Shown piece after piece: positions 33,745 through 42,827 of a DNA stretch of 64,000 nucleotides. The notes under the pieces are model-generated. The model saw only the letters and a program-made list of their open reading frames with translations, had not been told where the DNA came from and did not search any database. Every line of letters begins with the position of its first letter. Position 1 is the stretch's first letter. The translations under genes were made by a program, and so were the position numbers. Source of the DNA: CALOAD01 sp942491415 (GTDB taxonomy: Bacteria; Cyanobacteriota; Vampirovibrionia; Gastranaerophilales; CALOAD01); assembly GCA_942491415.1 (NCBI GenBank), contig CALOAD010000020.1, forward strand, positions 248,001 to 312,000, in the 5' to 3' direction.

Positions 33745-35928
33745 ATGATAAATAAAAAAAGAATATCCAAGATATTATTGGTTAGTACACTTTCATTAGT
33801 TGCATTTAGTGCATGTATATATACATGTGAAAAAGCACATGCTTATAGTTATACTCCCGCTAGTGAACATAAACAGGCTGATGATCACTTTAATAAAGGA
33901 AAAGCGCATCTTTCATCCGGTCAATATGCAAAAGCTATAGCAGAGCTTACGCAAGCTTTAAAACTTGACCCTAATAACTCAGCAGCAAGAAATAATCTCT
34001 CAGTTGCCTATACTTCAAGAGGCACTTATTTATTTAATCAGGGTGTTAATACTAATAAGGCTGTAAATGATTTCAGAGCGGCTTTGTATTATCTTAGATT
34101 TTATGGAAATAGTAAAAATATAACACCGACTATACAGGAAAATATATCAATAACTGAAGAAAACTTAAAAAATATACTTATATCTTTAAAGCATGACGTC
34201 ACTCCTGGTGGTCGATTCAAAAAAGCCAAGGAATTAAGAGGACAAGGGGACTTCATTCAAGCAGTCGTGGAATTTAACTATGCATTGGAAGATCCGGGGC
34301 TTAAAAAGGAGTCTTATGAATCACTTGGCGATATAATGAGGGTTTTGCAAAGAGACTATGATGCAGCTGTTAATTATGATAAAGCACTTGCTCTTGATTC
34401 GAAAAATCCTACTTTGCATTTAAAATTTGCAAGGGTTTTGTATAAACTGGGGAATGTTCAAGCTGCTGTATCTGAGTACAATATAGCTCTTAAAGATGAA
34501 AGTAATAATAAAGAAATTATACCTATATTGGAGCGTATTTGGCGTAAAAAGTTAATAGAAGATGAAAATGATGCAATAGCTCATATGAATCTTGGGGCTA
34601 TACTTCAAAAAAAGGGTGATGCTGAAGCGGCAATGCAAGAGTATCGGATAGCTGAAAAATTAACACCCCAAAATCCCGCTATCAGGCTTAATATGGCAAC
34701 TTTATTTCAGCAGCAAGGTGATTATGAAATGGCTGTAAGGGCTTATGACTCTATTTTAAAAATACAGCCCGATAACTCAAATGCACATTATTATAAAGCA
34801 TGCGCACTTAGAAAAATGGGTAAAATAAAACCTGCTATTGCTTCTTATGAAGCTACTTTAAGGCATGACCCTAAAAATAAAAATGCCAAAGCTGAGTTGT
34901 TTGATACGATTTCAAAGGATCTTCCTAAAGACGAGTCATTGATGGTGTTGGCTACAATTGCCAATAATAATCCTACGGATCCTTCAATCCAGTATAATCT
35001 TGCGTATCAGTTGCATAAAAACGGCAAAAATGATGAAGCTTTAAATTATTATATAAAAGCAATTAATCTGGCACCAAAAATGATTGATGCGTATATAAAC
35101 GTAGCTACTATTTATAAGAATAAATCAATGAATGAAATGGCGTTAGCTAATTTAAGCAAAGCTTTGGATATTGATCCCGATAACGCTAAAGTTAAAGGTT
35201 TGATAGATGAAATAAGCAGTGCTGCAATAATAGAGACTTATGAGCTTGCAACGCAAAAATATAACATGCAAAATTTTGAAGGAGCTTTGCAAGATTATTT
35301 GAGTATAGAAAATCCGGGATTTGAAGTTTATCTTGGGATTGGTGCTTGTTATCAAGCTTTAAAGCAATACGATAAAGCAATAGAGGTTTATAACAAAGCG
35401 ATAGCTTTAAATGACGCAAATTCAACAGCTTATTATTATCTAGGACTTGCCCATCAGGCTAAGAAAAATTTAGGTGAAGCAGAGGCGAATTATAAAAAAG
35501 CTAAAAGCCTTGATTCTACTAATAAAGAAATTGATGAGGCGTTACATTCGTTAGCACTTGCGAAAAATGATATTCTTTTGAATGAAGGATTAAATCAATA
35601 TAATGAGCAAAAATACCAAGAGGCTTTAAAAATTCTTAATAGAGTTATTACAACCGATTCTGAAAACGGTTATGCATATTATTACAGAGCAATGGTTCAT
35701 GATGCTTTAAGGAAATTTTCGTTAGCAATAAGAGATTATGAAAAAGCTGTAAATTATTCAAAAGACCTTAAAATTGCATATTATGCACTCGCTGTGGATT
35801 ATGACATGATGAGCAATAAAATAGAAGCTTTAAAGGCGTTCAGAGTCTTTTTAGATAGATCTCAAGGTGTTGATGATGAATATACAAAATATGCGAAACA
35901 AAGAGTAGAAGAGCTTACCAGTAATTAA
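33745..35928 (+). CDS. Exported TPR-repeat protein (727 aa)
   Basis: I prefer the ATG at 33745, which has GAGG upstream, to the in-frame ATG at 33730, which has none. A signal peptide (KILLVSTLSLVAFSACIYTC) is followed by about 15 tetratricopeptide repeats to the end. The repeats show the classic pattern of A at positions 8 and 20 and P near 32 (for example YAKAIAELTQALKLDPNN). The cysteine pair near residues 23-27 might be a lipobox or simply part of the signal. The C-terminus ends 1 bp before dus. It is a periplasmic or surface scaffold; the partner is unknown. Confidence 0.8.
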   Translation: MINKKRISKILLVSTLSLVAFSACIYTCEKAHAYSYTPASEHKQADDHFNKGKAHLSSGQYAKAIAELTQALKLDPNNSAARNNLSVAYTSRGTYLFNQGVNTNKAVNDFRAALYYLRFYGNSKNITPTIQENISITEENLKNILISLKHDVTPGGRFKKAKELRGQGDFIQAVVEFNYALEDPGLKKESYESLGDIMRVLQRDYDAAVNYDKALALDSKNPTLHLKFARVLYKLGNVQAAVSEYNIALKDESNNKEIIPILERIWRKKLIEDENDAIAHMNLGAILQKKGDAEAAMQEYRIAEKLTPQNPAIRLNMATLFQQQGDYEMAVRAYDSILKIQPDNSNAHYYKACALRKMGKIKPAIASYEATLRHDPKNKNAKAELFDTISKDLPKDESLMVLATIANNNPTDPSIQYNLAYQLHKNGKNDEALNYYIKAINLAPKMIDAYINVATIYKNKSMNEMALANLSKALDIDPDNAKVKGLIDEISSAAIIETYELATQKYNMQNFEGALQDYLSIENPGFEVYLGIGACYQALKQYDKAIEVYNKAIALNDANSTAYYYLGLAHQAKKNLGEAEANYKKAKSLDSTNKEIDEALHSLALAKNDILLNEGLNQYNEQKYQEALKILNRVITTDSENGYAYYYRAMVHDALRKFSLAIRDYEKAVNYSKDLKIAYYALAVDYDMMSNKIEALKAFRVFLDRSQGVDDEYTKYAKQRVEELTSN

Positions 35929-35929
35929 A

Positions 35930-36916
35930 ATGCAAACGGTTAAAGAAAACGCCCTGAACATCGGTTCTTTAGGGCTTAAAAGTAAAACTATACTTGCTCC
36001 TATGGCAGGGATTACAGATACTGTGCTAAGGCAATTGGTTCGGAAATTTAATCCTAATTGTCTTTTAGTAACTGAAATGCTCAGTTCTGAAGCTATTTTG
36101 ATGAATAAACAAGAGCAAAATGTTTTAAAATTTACTGAAAAAGAATATCCGCTTTCTTTTCAAGTTTCAGGACATAAGCCTGATATAATGTCAGAAGCAG
36201 TTAAAAGAATTGAAGATAAAGCGACTTTAATAGATATAAACATGGGCTGTCCGGCTCCTAAAATTGTTAAAAATGGTGATGGTTCCAAGTTAATGACGGA
36301 TGTGCGTCTTGCATCCTCTATTATAACTGCGGTGAAAAATTCCGTTAAAAAGCCTGTTACGGTTAAGTGTCGATTGGGCTGGGATGTTCCGTCAAAAAAC
36401 CATGTTGAATTTGCTAAAATGGTTGAAGATTCTGGTGCCGATGCCATTATTGTTCATGGTCGCACAAGAACTCAGATGTATTCAGGGGTAGCGGATTGGC
36501 ATGCTATTGCTGAAGTAAAAAAAGCTGTGAGTATTCCTGTTATAGGAAATGGAGATATTGATTCAGTAGAAAGTACTATAGAGTGCCTAAAAATATCAAA
36601 TTGTGATGGGGTCGCAATTGCGAGAGGAGCGTTGGGGGATCCTGCATTATTTAGCAGAATTGATCATTATTTTGAAACGGGCGAAATTTTGCCAATGCCT
36701 TCAATCTCAGAAAAAATCAGCCTTTTAAAAGAACATTATGCAATGGAAGTGGCATTTAGGGGCGAGATTAACGGATTGAGATATATGCGAAAATTCTACG
36801 CTTGGTATATAAAAAAGGTAAGAAATGCTGCAAAATATAGGTTTGATCTGGTGAGATGCGATAATTTTGCAGATGTAGAAAGAATTTTAGACGAAATTGA
36901 AAAAACAAACAGTTGA
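35930..36916 (+). CDS. dus: tRNA-dihydrouridine synthase
   Basis: This 328-aa flavoenzyme reduces uridines in tRNA. Seen: LAPMAGITDTVLRQLVRKF, the family signature INMGCPAPKIVKNGDGSKL (catalytic Cys), VKCRLGW and VHGRTRTQMYSG. The TIM barrel is followed by a short helical domain, and the signature sequence resembles DusB. The gene starts 1 bp after the TPR stop, with no ribosome site of its own, so it is probably translated by coupling. The GIY-YIG gene overlaps its 3' end by 20 bp. Confidence 0.92.
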   Translation: MQTVKENALNIGSLGLKSKTILAPMAGITDTVLRQLVRKFNPNCLLVTEMLSSEAILMNKQEQNVLKFTEKEYPLSFQVSGHKPDIMSEAVKRIEDKATLIDINMGCPAPKIVKNGDGSKLMTDVRLASSIITAVKNSVKKPVTVKCRLGWDVPSKNHVEFAKMVEDSGADAIIVHGRTRTQMYSGVADWHAIAEVKKAVSIPVIGNGDIDSVESTIECLKISNCDGVAIARGALGDPALFSRIDHYFETGEILPMPSISEKISLLKEHYAMEVAFRGEINGLRYMRKFYAWYIKKVRNAAKYRFDLVRCDNFADVERILDEIEKTNS

Positions 36917-37214
36917 TAAATATTATACTTATTTAATTTTAACGAAAACTAATAAGCTTTATTGCGGTTATACAAATGATCTTGAGCAAAGGTTTAAAAA
37001 ACACTGCGAAGGTAAAGCGGCAAAGTTCACAAGAGCTAATAAGCCTGTTAAAATTGTTTATTATGAAGAATATTCTACGAAATCAGAGGCGATGAAAGCT
37101 GAAAGACGAATTAAAGATTTAACCAGGAAGCAAAAAGAAGAATTAATAGCGATGCGTAAGCAGAGAGCAATGTTTTTAGAAAATGCGACCGCATCGGATT
37201 TTCCTGAAAATTAA
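36897..37214 (+). CDS. Small GIY-YIG domain protein
   Basis: This 105-aa protein consists of one GIY-YIG fold of the UPF0213/YhbQ type: YYTYLILTKTNKLYCGYTNDLEQRFKKH, then KFTRANKPVKIVYYEEY and a basic KAERRIKDLTRKQK segment. The expected Y-x-Y...Y-G-Y-T core and the arginine in LEQRF are present. The TTG start lies within dus (20-bp overlap), matching the operon arrangement. Such small proteins are linked to nucleic-acid binding or cleavage in genome maintenance. Confidence 0.85.
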   Translation: MKKQTVDKYYTYLILTKTNKLYCGYTNDLEQRFKKHCEGKAAKFTRANKPVKIVYYEEYSTKSEAMKAERRIKDLTRKQKEELIAMRKQRAMFLENATASDFPEN

Positions 37215-37243
37215 CTCATTTGGGTGTAATGGAGGCTAAATTA

Positions 37244-37447
37244 ATGATAAAAGTGCAAATAAACGGGGAAGAACAGGAATTAAAAGAAAATTCAAACATT
37301 ACTGAAATGCTAGAGCAAATCAACTTTAATGGAAAAATGTTTGCGGTTGAAAAAAACCTTGAGATAATTCAAAAAGAAGATTATGAACAATCCATGATAA
37401 ATGACGGGGATAAAATAGAGATAGTTGTTTTTGCAGGTGGCGGTTGA
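37244..37447 (+). CDS. thiS: ThiS-like sulfur carrier protein
   Basis: I chose the ATG at 37244 because GGAGG precedes it; an upstream TTG at 37220 would add eight residues. The 67-aa ubiquitin-like protein ends in AGGG, providing the Gly-Gly tail that is adenylated and thiocarboxylated. Sequence features (VQINGEEQELKENSNITEML and DGDKIEIVVFAGGG) match ThiS/MoaD-like carriers. No ThiF, ThiG or ThiH lies nearby, so a role in thiamine synthesis rests on the family alone; another sulfur transfer role is possible. Confidence 0.78.
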   Translation: MIKVQINGEEQELKENSNITEMLEQINFNGKMFAVEKNLEIIQKEDYEQSMINDGDKIEIVVFAGGG

Positions 37448-37450
37448 TAA

Positions 37451-38893
37451 TTAGAGTTTTTTGTTAAGATCGATTATAAATATTTCGGCTTCTTTTTTTG
37501 TGTTCACTTTGTTTTCCATTTGAGCTTCTTTTAAGGCTACAAGGATTTTGCCGACTTTCGGACCTTTGGTTATTTGAAGAAGTTCTATAACATCATTCCC
37601 GTCTAGTAATTTGGGTATTGTTGCTTCTTTTTCTTTTGATTTTTTATATTTATCAAGAAAATTAAAAAGTCCTGATATATTTCTAGATACCATTTTTTCT
37701 GAAATTTCCGGACCTAATGCACTATAACGATCAGCCATTGCGAGCGCCATAATTCCCGGTGTTTCATCTCCTAATTTTCTAAACATTCGAGCAATAGCTT
37801 TATCAGAGGCTAAGGTGGATTCTCGAGTTAGATGTGAAGGGTAGATATGGAACCTAACTAATTTTGAAATGTATTTATTTGCTGCTTTGCTGAATTTAAG
37901 ACGTTTTAGGAGGCTTTCGGAGATTTCGGCACCTCTTTCGTCATGTTTTATAAACCGATGTCGCCCTTGTTCGTCTATTTGCCATGTAGCGGGTTTACCA
38001 AGGTCATGTAGTAGTGCAGCGATCTTTAAAAGTGATATGTATTTAATGCCTGTTGCCTGTTCTTTATATAAGTGTTCTTGGGTCCAATCCGGAAGGGTTT
38101 GGGTTATAAGCTCTATTTGTCTTACAGTTTCGATTGAATGATCGAGTAATCCCAAATGGTGATGAGGATTGGGAGGTACTTTTAGCTGTAATTCAAGTTC
38201 AGGAAATATATTAAATAGTAGTCCTGATTTTTTCATTGCGATTAAATTTTTTGAGCATGCTTTTGATTCGAAAAGTTTGATCAGTTCCTGATGAATTCTT
38301 TCAGGGGCTATTTTTTCGATGAGATTTTTATGCTTTTTTATGTAATTGTATAAATCTTTTTCTATTTCAAAATCAAATTGAGCTGCGAATCTAAAGGCTC
38401 TGAGTGTTCTTAAGGGATCATCGATAATGTTCTTTTCTGAAATTGCTTTTATGATTCCATTTTCAAGGTCTTTTATTCCATTATTTATATCCAAAAAGTC
38501 TTTATCATTGCCACAAATTGTCATTGCGATAGAATTGATTGTAAAATCACGTCTTTTTAAATCGGTCAAAATGTCGTCATTCTCGCATTTTGCAAAGTCA
38601 AAATAGTTGATTTTATCTTCCAGCACCACTCTTGCTATATCGTTTTTTGTATCAAGCAGAACAAAGTGTCCGTTTGTTTTTTCAGCAAATTTTTTGGCAT
38701 ATTCAATAGCCGATTCGCCCAATACTACGATATCTTTATCAAAAGAATGCTTTCCCAGTAAATAATCTCTTATAAACCCACCAACAAGGTATAAGCGAGA
38801 TTTTGAAGAGCAAAGATCCTTTAAAAGATTTATTATAGGGTCATTATTTATCTCTTTAATTAATTGGTCTGTTTTGTTATTCATCAGGTTCAA
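37451..38893 (-). CDS. CCA-adding enzyme / poly(A) polymerase with HD domain
   Basis: This 480-aa protein belongs to the class II tRNA nucleotidyltransferases. The N-terminal head has LYLVGGFIRDYLLG followed by SFDKDIVVLG (metal-binding aspartates) and the RDFTINSIAM and DDPLRTLRAFRFAAQF motifs. A C-terminal HD phosphohydrolase domain contains the LLHDLGKPATW motif, a common arrangement in Firmicutes and cyanobacteria. It adds or repairs the tRNA 3' CCA, which is needed here because tRNA-Asp at 41139 lacks an encoded CCA. It overlaps the end of rsmE by 17 bp. Confidence 0.88.
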   Translation of the reverse strand: MNLMNNKTDQLIKEINNDPIINLLKDLCSSKSRLYLVGGFIRDYLLGKHSFDKDIVVLGESAIEYAKKFAEKTNGHFVLLDTKNDIARVVLEDKINYFDFAKCENDDILTDLKRRDFTINSIAMTICGNDKDFLDINNGIKDLENGIIKAISEKNIIDDPLRTLRAFRFAAQFDFEIEKDLYNYIKKHKNLIEKIAPERIHQELIKLFESKACSKNLIAMKKSGLLFNIFPELELQLKVPPNPHHHLGLLDHSIETVRQIELITQTLPDWTQEHLYKEQATGIKYISLLKIAALLHDLGKPATWQIDEQGRHRFIKHDERGAEISESLLKRLKFSKAANKYISKLVRFHIYPSHLTRESTLASDKAIARMFRKLGDETPGIMALAMADRYSALGPEISEKMVSRNISGLFNFLDKYKKSKEKEATIPKLLDGNDVIELLQITKGPKVGKILVALKEAQMENKVNTKKEAEIFIIDLNKKL

Positions 38894-39632
38894 GCTCGTA
38901 AATTATATCTGATAATGCTTTTATGATAGCAGTTTCGGCTCTTAATATTAAATTGCCTATTGAAACTTGAGGGACTAAATGTTCTTTGAATAGGTTTAAT
39001 TCGTCATTGGACCAACCGCCCTCCGGTCCTATTATAACAAGAAGTTTTGAATCTTTTGAAAGAACCTCTTTTTTTTCTTTTAATAATTTTTTCATGCTCA
39101 TTCCGGCATGTCTTTCAACACAAGCTATGGCAAGATCATGCTCCTGAGCGGTTATTAGTTCTTTTAAAGTGCTGATCTTTCTTATTTCCGGCATGTCTAT
39201 TCTTTCGCATTGTTTGCAAGATTCGAAAGCTATTTTTTGCCATCTTGATTGTTTTTGCAGTTTCTCTTTTTCGTTTTTGAATTTTACAACCGTAAATTTA
39301 GAAATAACAGGAATTATTGCCTTTATTCCAAGTTCAGTAGCTTTTTGAACGGCAAAATCTTGAGCTTGTGATTTTAGTATGCACTGAGCTAATTCAAGGT
39401 TTATGCTGAGTTTACGACCTGAATCGTATTTTTCTAAAATCGTTGTTTGTATTATTTCAGGCTGTATTTTAATGATTTTAACTTTATAAGATTTTTGTTT
39501 ATCGTCAACCAAAGTAAGTTTATCATTTACTTTGTGTCTTAAAACATCTTTAATATGCTTGATATCTTGATTTTCAATGATAGATATTTCTTTATCTTTT
39601 ATATTGTCTGATTTTACAAAGAATTGTGGCAT
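38877..39632 (-). CDS. rsmE: 16S rRNA (uracil-1498-N3)-methyltransferase
   Basis: This 251-aa SPOUT methyltransferase has the RsmE hallmarks. An N-terminal PUA-like domain (PQFFVKSDNI to DKLTLVDD) is followed by the SAM-binding knot with IIGPEGGWSNDELNLF and ISIGNLILRAETA-type ending (VSIGNLILRAETAIIKAL). It methylates U1498 of 16S rRNA. It is the first gene of a two-gene unit with the CCA enzyme. Confidence 0.9.
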   Translation of the reverse strand: MPQFFVKSDNIKDKEISIIENQDIKHIKDVLRHKVNDKLTLVDDKQKSYKVKIIKIQPEIIQTTILEKYDSGRKLSINLELAQCILKSQAQDFAVQKATELGIKAIIPVISKFTVVKFKNEKEKLQKQSRWQKIAFESCKQCERIDMPEIRKISTLKELITAQEHDLAIACVERHAGMSMKKLLKEKKEVLSKDSKLLVIIGPEGGWSNDELNLFKEHLVPQVSIGNLILRAETAIIKALSDIIYELEPDE

Positions 39633-39667
39633 TTAATTTCTTTCTGTTAAAGAGGTTAGGTTTCTTA

Positions 39668-39823
39668 ATGCTTTGTTTTCTCTTGTCCTTTAGCTATTTT
39701 GAGTTTATTACAAAAATGCTTTCTACTCCATATAGAGGATTTGAAAAAATACAATTAAATCCCGAAAAGCCTTTATCTATACTAAAGTATGAGAAATTTT
39801 TTAAAAACTATACTAAAGTTTGA
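39668..39823 (+). CDS. Possible small membrane or exported protein (51 aa)
   Basis: An ATG at 39668 opens 51 codons; an in-frame GTG at 39626 would overlap the rsmE start. The N-terminus is hydrophobic (LCFLLSFSYFEFI) and the rest polar and lysine-rich (YRGFEKIQLNPEKPLSILKY). The ribosome site is weak. The stop codon lies just before the sigma-28-like promoter of flagellin. It could be chance, but codon use resembles its neighbours. Confidence 0.35.
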   Translation: MLCFLLSFSYFEFITKMLSTPYRGFEKIQLNPEKPLSILKYEKFFKNYTKV

Positions 39824-39826
39824 TGT

Positions 39827-39853
39827 TAAAGAATGTTAAGCACAGTTCGATAA
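39827..39853 (+). promoter_or_regulatory. Sigma-28 (FliA)-type promoter of flagellin
   Basis: TAAAGAAT (39827-39834), exactly 11 bp, then TTCGATAA (39846-39853) matches the flagellar class III consensus TAAAGTTT-N11-GCCGATAA at 12 of 16 positions. It lies about 100 bp before the flagellin ATG. A FliA-type sigma factor must then exist elsewhere in the genome. Confidence 0.7.
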
Positions 39854-39953
39854 CTTTTATGTAAGCAAAATCAAAAACAAAAAATTGAATATTGAAATTT
39901 AGATTTAGAATCAGGAAATTACAAGGAAGTTAAAAAAACAAGGAGAGTTTATT

Positions 39954-40796
39954 ATGTCAATTGTAGTCAACAACAACAACGCGTCTCTGGTCGCACAGAG
40001 GAATTTAACAACAAATATAAACGCATTAAAAAAATCATTCGAAAGACTTTCATCAGGAACCAGAATAAATAGTGCATCAGATGATGCAGCAGGATTATCA
40101 ATCTCAGAAACTTTAAGAGGTCAAATTAGAGGAAATGATCAAGCAATCAAAAACACACAAGACGGAATCAATATGTTGCAAATCGCTGAAGGTAGCTTAG
40201 CAGTTATCGGTGAAAATTTACAAAGAATAAGAGAACTTTGTGTACAAGCAGCAAACGCAACATACGCAACGCTTGAAAGACAAGCGATAATAGATGAAAT
40301 TAATCAAAGAACTGAAGATATAACAAGGCTTTCAAAAGCTTCAAACTTTAATAAAATCCAATTATTAGACGGAACAGCAACATCACTTAAATTACAAATC
40401 GGACCGGGCACTGTAACATCAACAAACGTTTTAGATATAAAACCAGCCTTGCCGGATGCACAAGCTTCTACTTTAGGAATTGTTTTATCAGCAACAGGTG
40501 ATACTTGGACTCCTGATAATATCAGATCCTATTTAGATAATGTAGATAATGCATTGAAGAGCGTAGTTTCCAAGAGATCAACGATTGGTGCTTATCAAAC
40601 AAGACTTGAATCGGCTTTAGATAATTTAACCGTAATGAACGAAAATATTAGAGCCTCAGAATCAAGAATTAGAGACGTTGATATTGCCAAAGAAACAGCT
40701 GAAATGACAAAGAATCAAATTTTACAACAAGCGTCAACAAGCGTACTGAAACAAGCAAATCAACTACCGGCAATGGCATTATCATTGTTAGGCTAG
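39954..40796 (+). CDS. fliC: Flagellin
   Basis: This 280-aa protein has only the conserved N- and C-terminal helical domains (D0/D1) of flagellin. The N-terminus includes NNNASLVAQRNLTTNINAL and RLSSGTRINSASDDAAGL. The C-terminus ends RIRDVDIAKETAEMTKNQ with QQASTSVLKQANQLPAMALSLLG, the usual flagellin end. The central variable region is very short (about residues 150-180), so the filament surface would be bare of D2/D3. There is no signal peptide, as expected for flagellar export. GGAG precedes the ATG. No other flagellar structural gene is nearby. Confidence 0.95.
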   Translation: MSIVVNNNNASLVAQRNLTTNINALKKSFERLSSGTRINSASDDAAGLSISETLRGQIRGNDQAIKNTQDGINMLQIAEGSLAVIGENLQRIRELCVQAANATYATLERQAIIDEINQRTEDITRLSKASNFNKIQLLDGTATSLKLQIGPGTVTSTNVLDIKPALPDAQASTLGIVLSATGDTWTPDNIRSYLDNVDNALKSVVSKRSTIGAYQTRLESALDNLTVMNENIRASESRIRDVDIAKETAEMTKNQILQQASTSVLKQANQLPAMALSLLG

Positions 40797-40855
40797 AAAA
40801 ATCTTAAAAATATACAATACACCCTGATCTAAAAATAAAAATACTCTCCCTGTAT

Positions 40856-40890
40856 GGTTAGCAACGTATGATATGCTGACCTTTTTTTTT
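40856..40890 (+). terminator. Intrinsic terminator after flagellin
   Basis: An 8-bp stem (GGTTAGCA with TGCTGACC, one G-U) and a 10-nt loop are followed by nine Ts. Confidence 0.85.
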
Positions 40891-41034
40891 GGAATTTTTT
40901 TTGAAAAATATTTTCTAATAAGAAAAAAATGCTAAAAGCTTTGCTGCATTATATATAGAAGTTTTATTTGCAGTTGAAAATTTGTAAGATGTAACATTTT
41001 CCAAATTTTTTTCCAGTTTTTTTTGAATAAACTA

Positions 41035-41063
41035 TTGAAAAATTTAATTTAGTATTCTATAAT
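41035..41063 (+). promoter_or_regulatory. Sigma-70 promoter of tRNA-Asp
   Basis: TTGAAA (41035-41040), a 17-bp spacer and a perfect TATAAT (41058-41063) lie about 75 bp before the tRNA gene. Confidence 0.75.
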
Positions 41064-41138
41064 TTCTAGAGCAAAGGGGATATTCGAAAGATAAATAATC
41101 GAATCGTTTATTATCACTTGCAAAATTCAACAAAACGC

Positions 41139-41212
41139 GGGGGCGTAGCTCAGTTGGTTAGAGTGCCTGCCTGTCACGCAGGAGGTCGCGAGTTCGAGAC
41201 TCGTCGTCCCCG
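41139..41212 (+). tRNA. tRNA-Asp (anticodon GTC)
   Basis: The 74-nt cloverleaf has acceptor GGGGGCG pairing with CGTCCCC (one G-U). The D arm is GCTC/GAGT, the anticodon stem CCTGC/GCAGG with loop CTGTCAC (anticodon GTC), and the T arm GCGAG-TTCGAGA-CTCGT. The discriminator is G. No CCA is encoded. It is a single-gene transcript between its own promoter and a hairpin terminator. Confidence 0.96.
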
Positions 41213-41218
41213 ATTTTT

Positions 41219-41249
41219 AAAAAGACTGCATTTAAGCGGTCTTTTTTTT
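41219..41249 (+). terminator. Intrinsic terminator after tRNA-Asp
   Basis: A stem of AAAAAGACTGC with GCGGTCTTTTT around a short loop is followed by a run of eight Ts, 7 bp past the tRNA. Confidence 0.85.
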
Positions 41250-41319
41250 GTTTACATTTTCAAAACCCTTGGTATTTTGTTATTTAAACTTAATACTTAA
41301 GATAAACGATGTGTAAAAA

Positions 41320-41348
41320 TTGACAAAAGTGATACAATTATCTTGAAT
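41320..41348 (+). promoter_or_regulatory. Possible promoter of the dicarboxylate symporter
   Basis: A perfect TTGACA (41320-41325) with a 17-bp spacer precedes a poor -10 (TTGAAT). The start is about 60 bp before the ATG. Confidence 0.4.
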
Positions 41349-41408
41349 ATAGAATCCTTTGATTTGTATTTTTTAGATGGGTAATCATTTTTACTGAAAG
41401 GAATAATA

Positions 41409-42752
41409 ATGAAATTACATTGGCAGATTTTAGTTGCTTTGGGTTTAGGTGCAAAAAGAAATTGGCACATTTTCTTTGCAATTATTGCAGGTGCTATATT
41501 TGGTCTTTATTTCTCCGGAAATAATACAATTTATTTATTCCAATCTTTTACTATACATGACCTGTTAGAGTTGATTGGGCAAGTGTTTATTAGTTTAATC
41601 CAAATGGTTGTAATTCCGCTGGTAGCAAGTGCTATTGTGGTGGGAATTGCAAGTCTTGGCGACAGCAAACAGCTGGGTAAAATCGGCGGGAAAATGGTTC
41701 TTTATTATTCAATAATAACAATAACCGCTGTGACAATTGGAGCTTTATTAGCTACAGGTTTAAAGCCGGGAGATGGCTTAAGTTCTTATATTAGTCAACA
41801 GCAAGCTGTAGAAGTACAACAACAAGTTGCTCATACAATTCGGGATCAACAGTCAAATTTATCTCAGCTTTATTTGAATATGATTCCTAATAATCCTATT
41901 CAATCTTTAGCAAAAGGAGAAATGGTTCCTATTTTAATATTTTTCTTGATCTTTGGATGTGCTCTTGCTCAAATAGGCGAAATAAATCGACCGGTGGTGT
42001 CTTTCTTTGAATCAGTTTTTGCTGCGACCATGAAAGTTACCGATTGGATAATGATACTGGCTACGCCGGGTATATTTGCTCTTACCGCAACTGCTGTTTC
42101 TAAATTTGGAGCGTCAATATTCACTAATGTATGGCCGTTTTTATTAACTGTTTTATTAGGATTGCTTTTCCAATTATTTATAACTTATCCGTTATTACTA
42201 AAAGCATTTAGTAAGGTTAATTTCCTTTCTCTTTATAAGGCAGTTGCAGAAGCAATGATGGTCGCCTTTGGTACTGTAAGTAGTTCTGCTACCTTGCCTG
42301 TTACAATTGCTTGTTGCGAAAGAAGAGCCGGCATTTCAAATAAAATTTGCAGCTTTGTTCTTCCTTTAGGCGCAACAATGAATATGGATGCAACAGCCTT
42401 ATTCCAAACCGTTTCTGTTATTTTCTTAACACAAGTATATGGAATTGCTCTTGATCCGTTTACAATTTTCCAAATAGCACTTCTTGCAATTATTGCATCA
42501 AGTACTTCTGCCGGAATACCCGGAGCAGGTTTGATAACTATTGCATTAGTATTAAACTCTTTAGGCTTAACTCCTGATCAGTTAATTCAAGGATTTGCGT
42601 TCTTGTTTGCAATTGATAGATTTGTTGATATGTTTAGAACAATGGTTAATGTAACAAGTGATACTGTTGTAGCTACAGCTATTGCTTCCGGTGAAAATGA
42701 AATTGACTTGGAAGTTCTTGGAAATCAAGAAGTTTGGAAAGAAGTAGTTTAA
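41409..42752 (+). CDS. Dicarboxylate/amino acid:cation symporter (DAACS, GltP-like)
   Basis: This 447-aa membrane protein has the DAACS/SLC1 fold. Visible motifs are the serine-rich hairpin FGTVSSSATLPVTI, the transport motif NMDATALFQTVSVIFL (helix 7) and the hairpin STSAGIPGAGLI. DRFVDMFRTMVNVTSD marks helix 8, whose aspartate contacts the substrate amino group. It imports glutamate, aspartate or C4-dicarboxylates with H+ or Na+. An internal low-similarity loop (about 120-155) is rich in Gln. It is a single-gene unit with its own terminator. Confidence 0.92.
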   Translation: MKLHWQILVALGLGAKRNWHIFFAIIAGAIFGLYFSGNNTIYLFQSFTIHDLLELIGQVFISLIQMVVIPLVASAIVVGIASLGDSKQLGKIGGKMVLYYSIITITAVTIGALLATGLKPGDGLSSYISQQQAVEVQQQVAHTIRDQQSNLSQLYLNMIPNNPIQSLAKGEMVPILIFFLIFGCALAQIGEINRPVVSFFESVFAATMKVTDWIMILATPGIFALTATAVSKFGASIFTNVWPFLLTVLLGLLFQLFITYPLLLKAFSKVNFLSLYKAVAEAMMVAFGTVSSSATLPVTIACCERRAGISNKICSFVLPLGATMNMDATALFQTVSVIFLTQVYGIALDPFTIFQIALLAIIASSTSAGIPGAGLITIALVLNSLGLTPDQLIQGFAFLFAIDRFVDMFRTMVNVTSDTVVATAIASGENEIDLEVLGNQEVWKEVV

Positions 42753-42773
42753 TAAAAATAAACTTTAAAAAGT

Positions 42774-42804
42774 AAAAAAGTCGCTTTTATAGCGGCTTTT
42801 TTTA
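42774..42804 (+). terminator. Intrinsic terminator after the symporter
   Basis: A stem of AAAAAGTCGCT with AGCGGCTTTTT around a 5-nt loop is followed by Ts. Confidence 0.85.
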
Positions 42805-42827
42805 TGTATATAATTAAATAAAGGCTG

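Noticed and set aside
38877..38893. Frameshift between rsmE and the CCA-adding enzyme gene
   Set aside because: Both proteins have complete family ends and starts; the 17-bp overlap is an ordinary coupled junction.
41118..41300. A 60-codon plus-strand reading frame crossing the tRNA-Asp
   Set aside because: Its centre is the tRNA itself (VAQLVRVPACHAGGREFETR is a typical translation of a tRNA gene), and the promoter and terminator fit the RNA gene.
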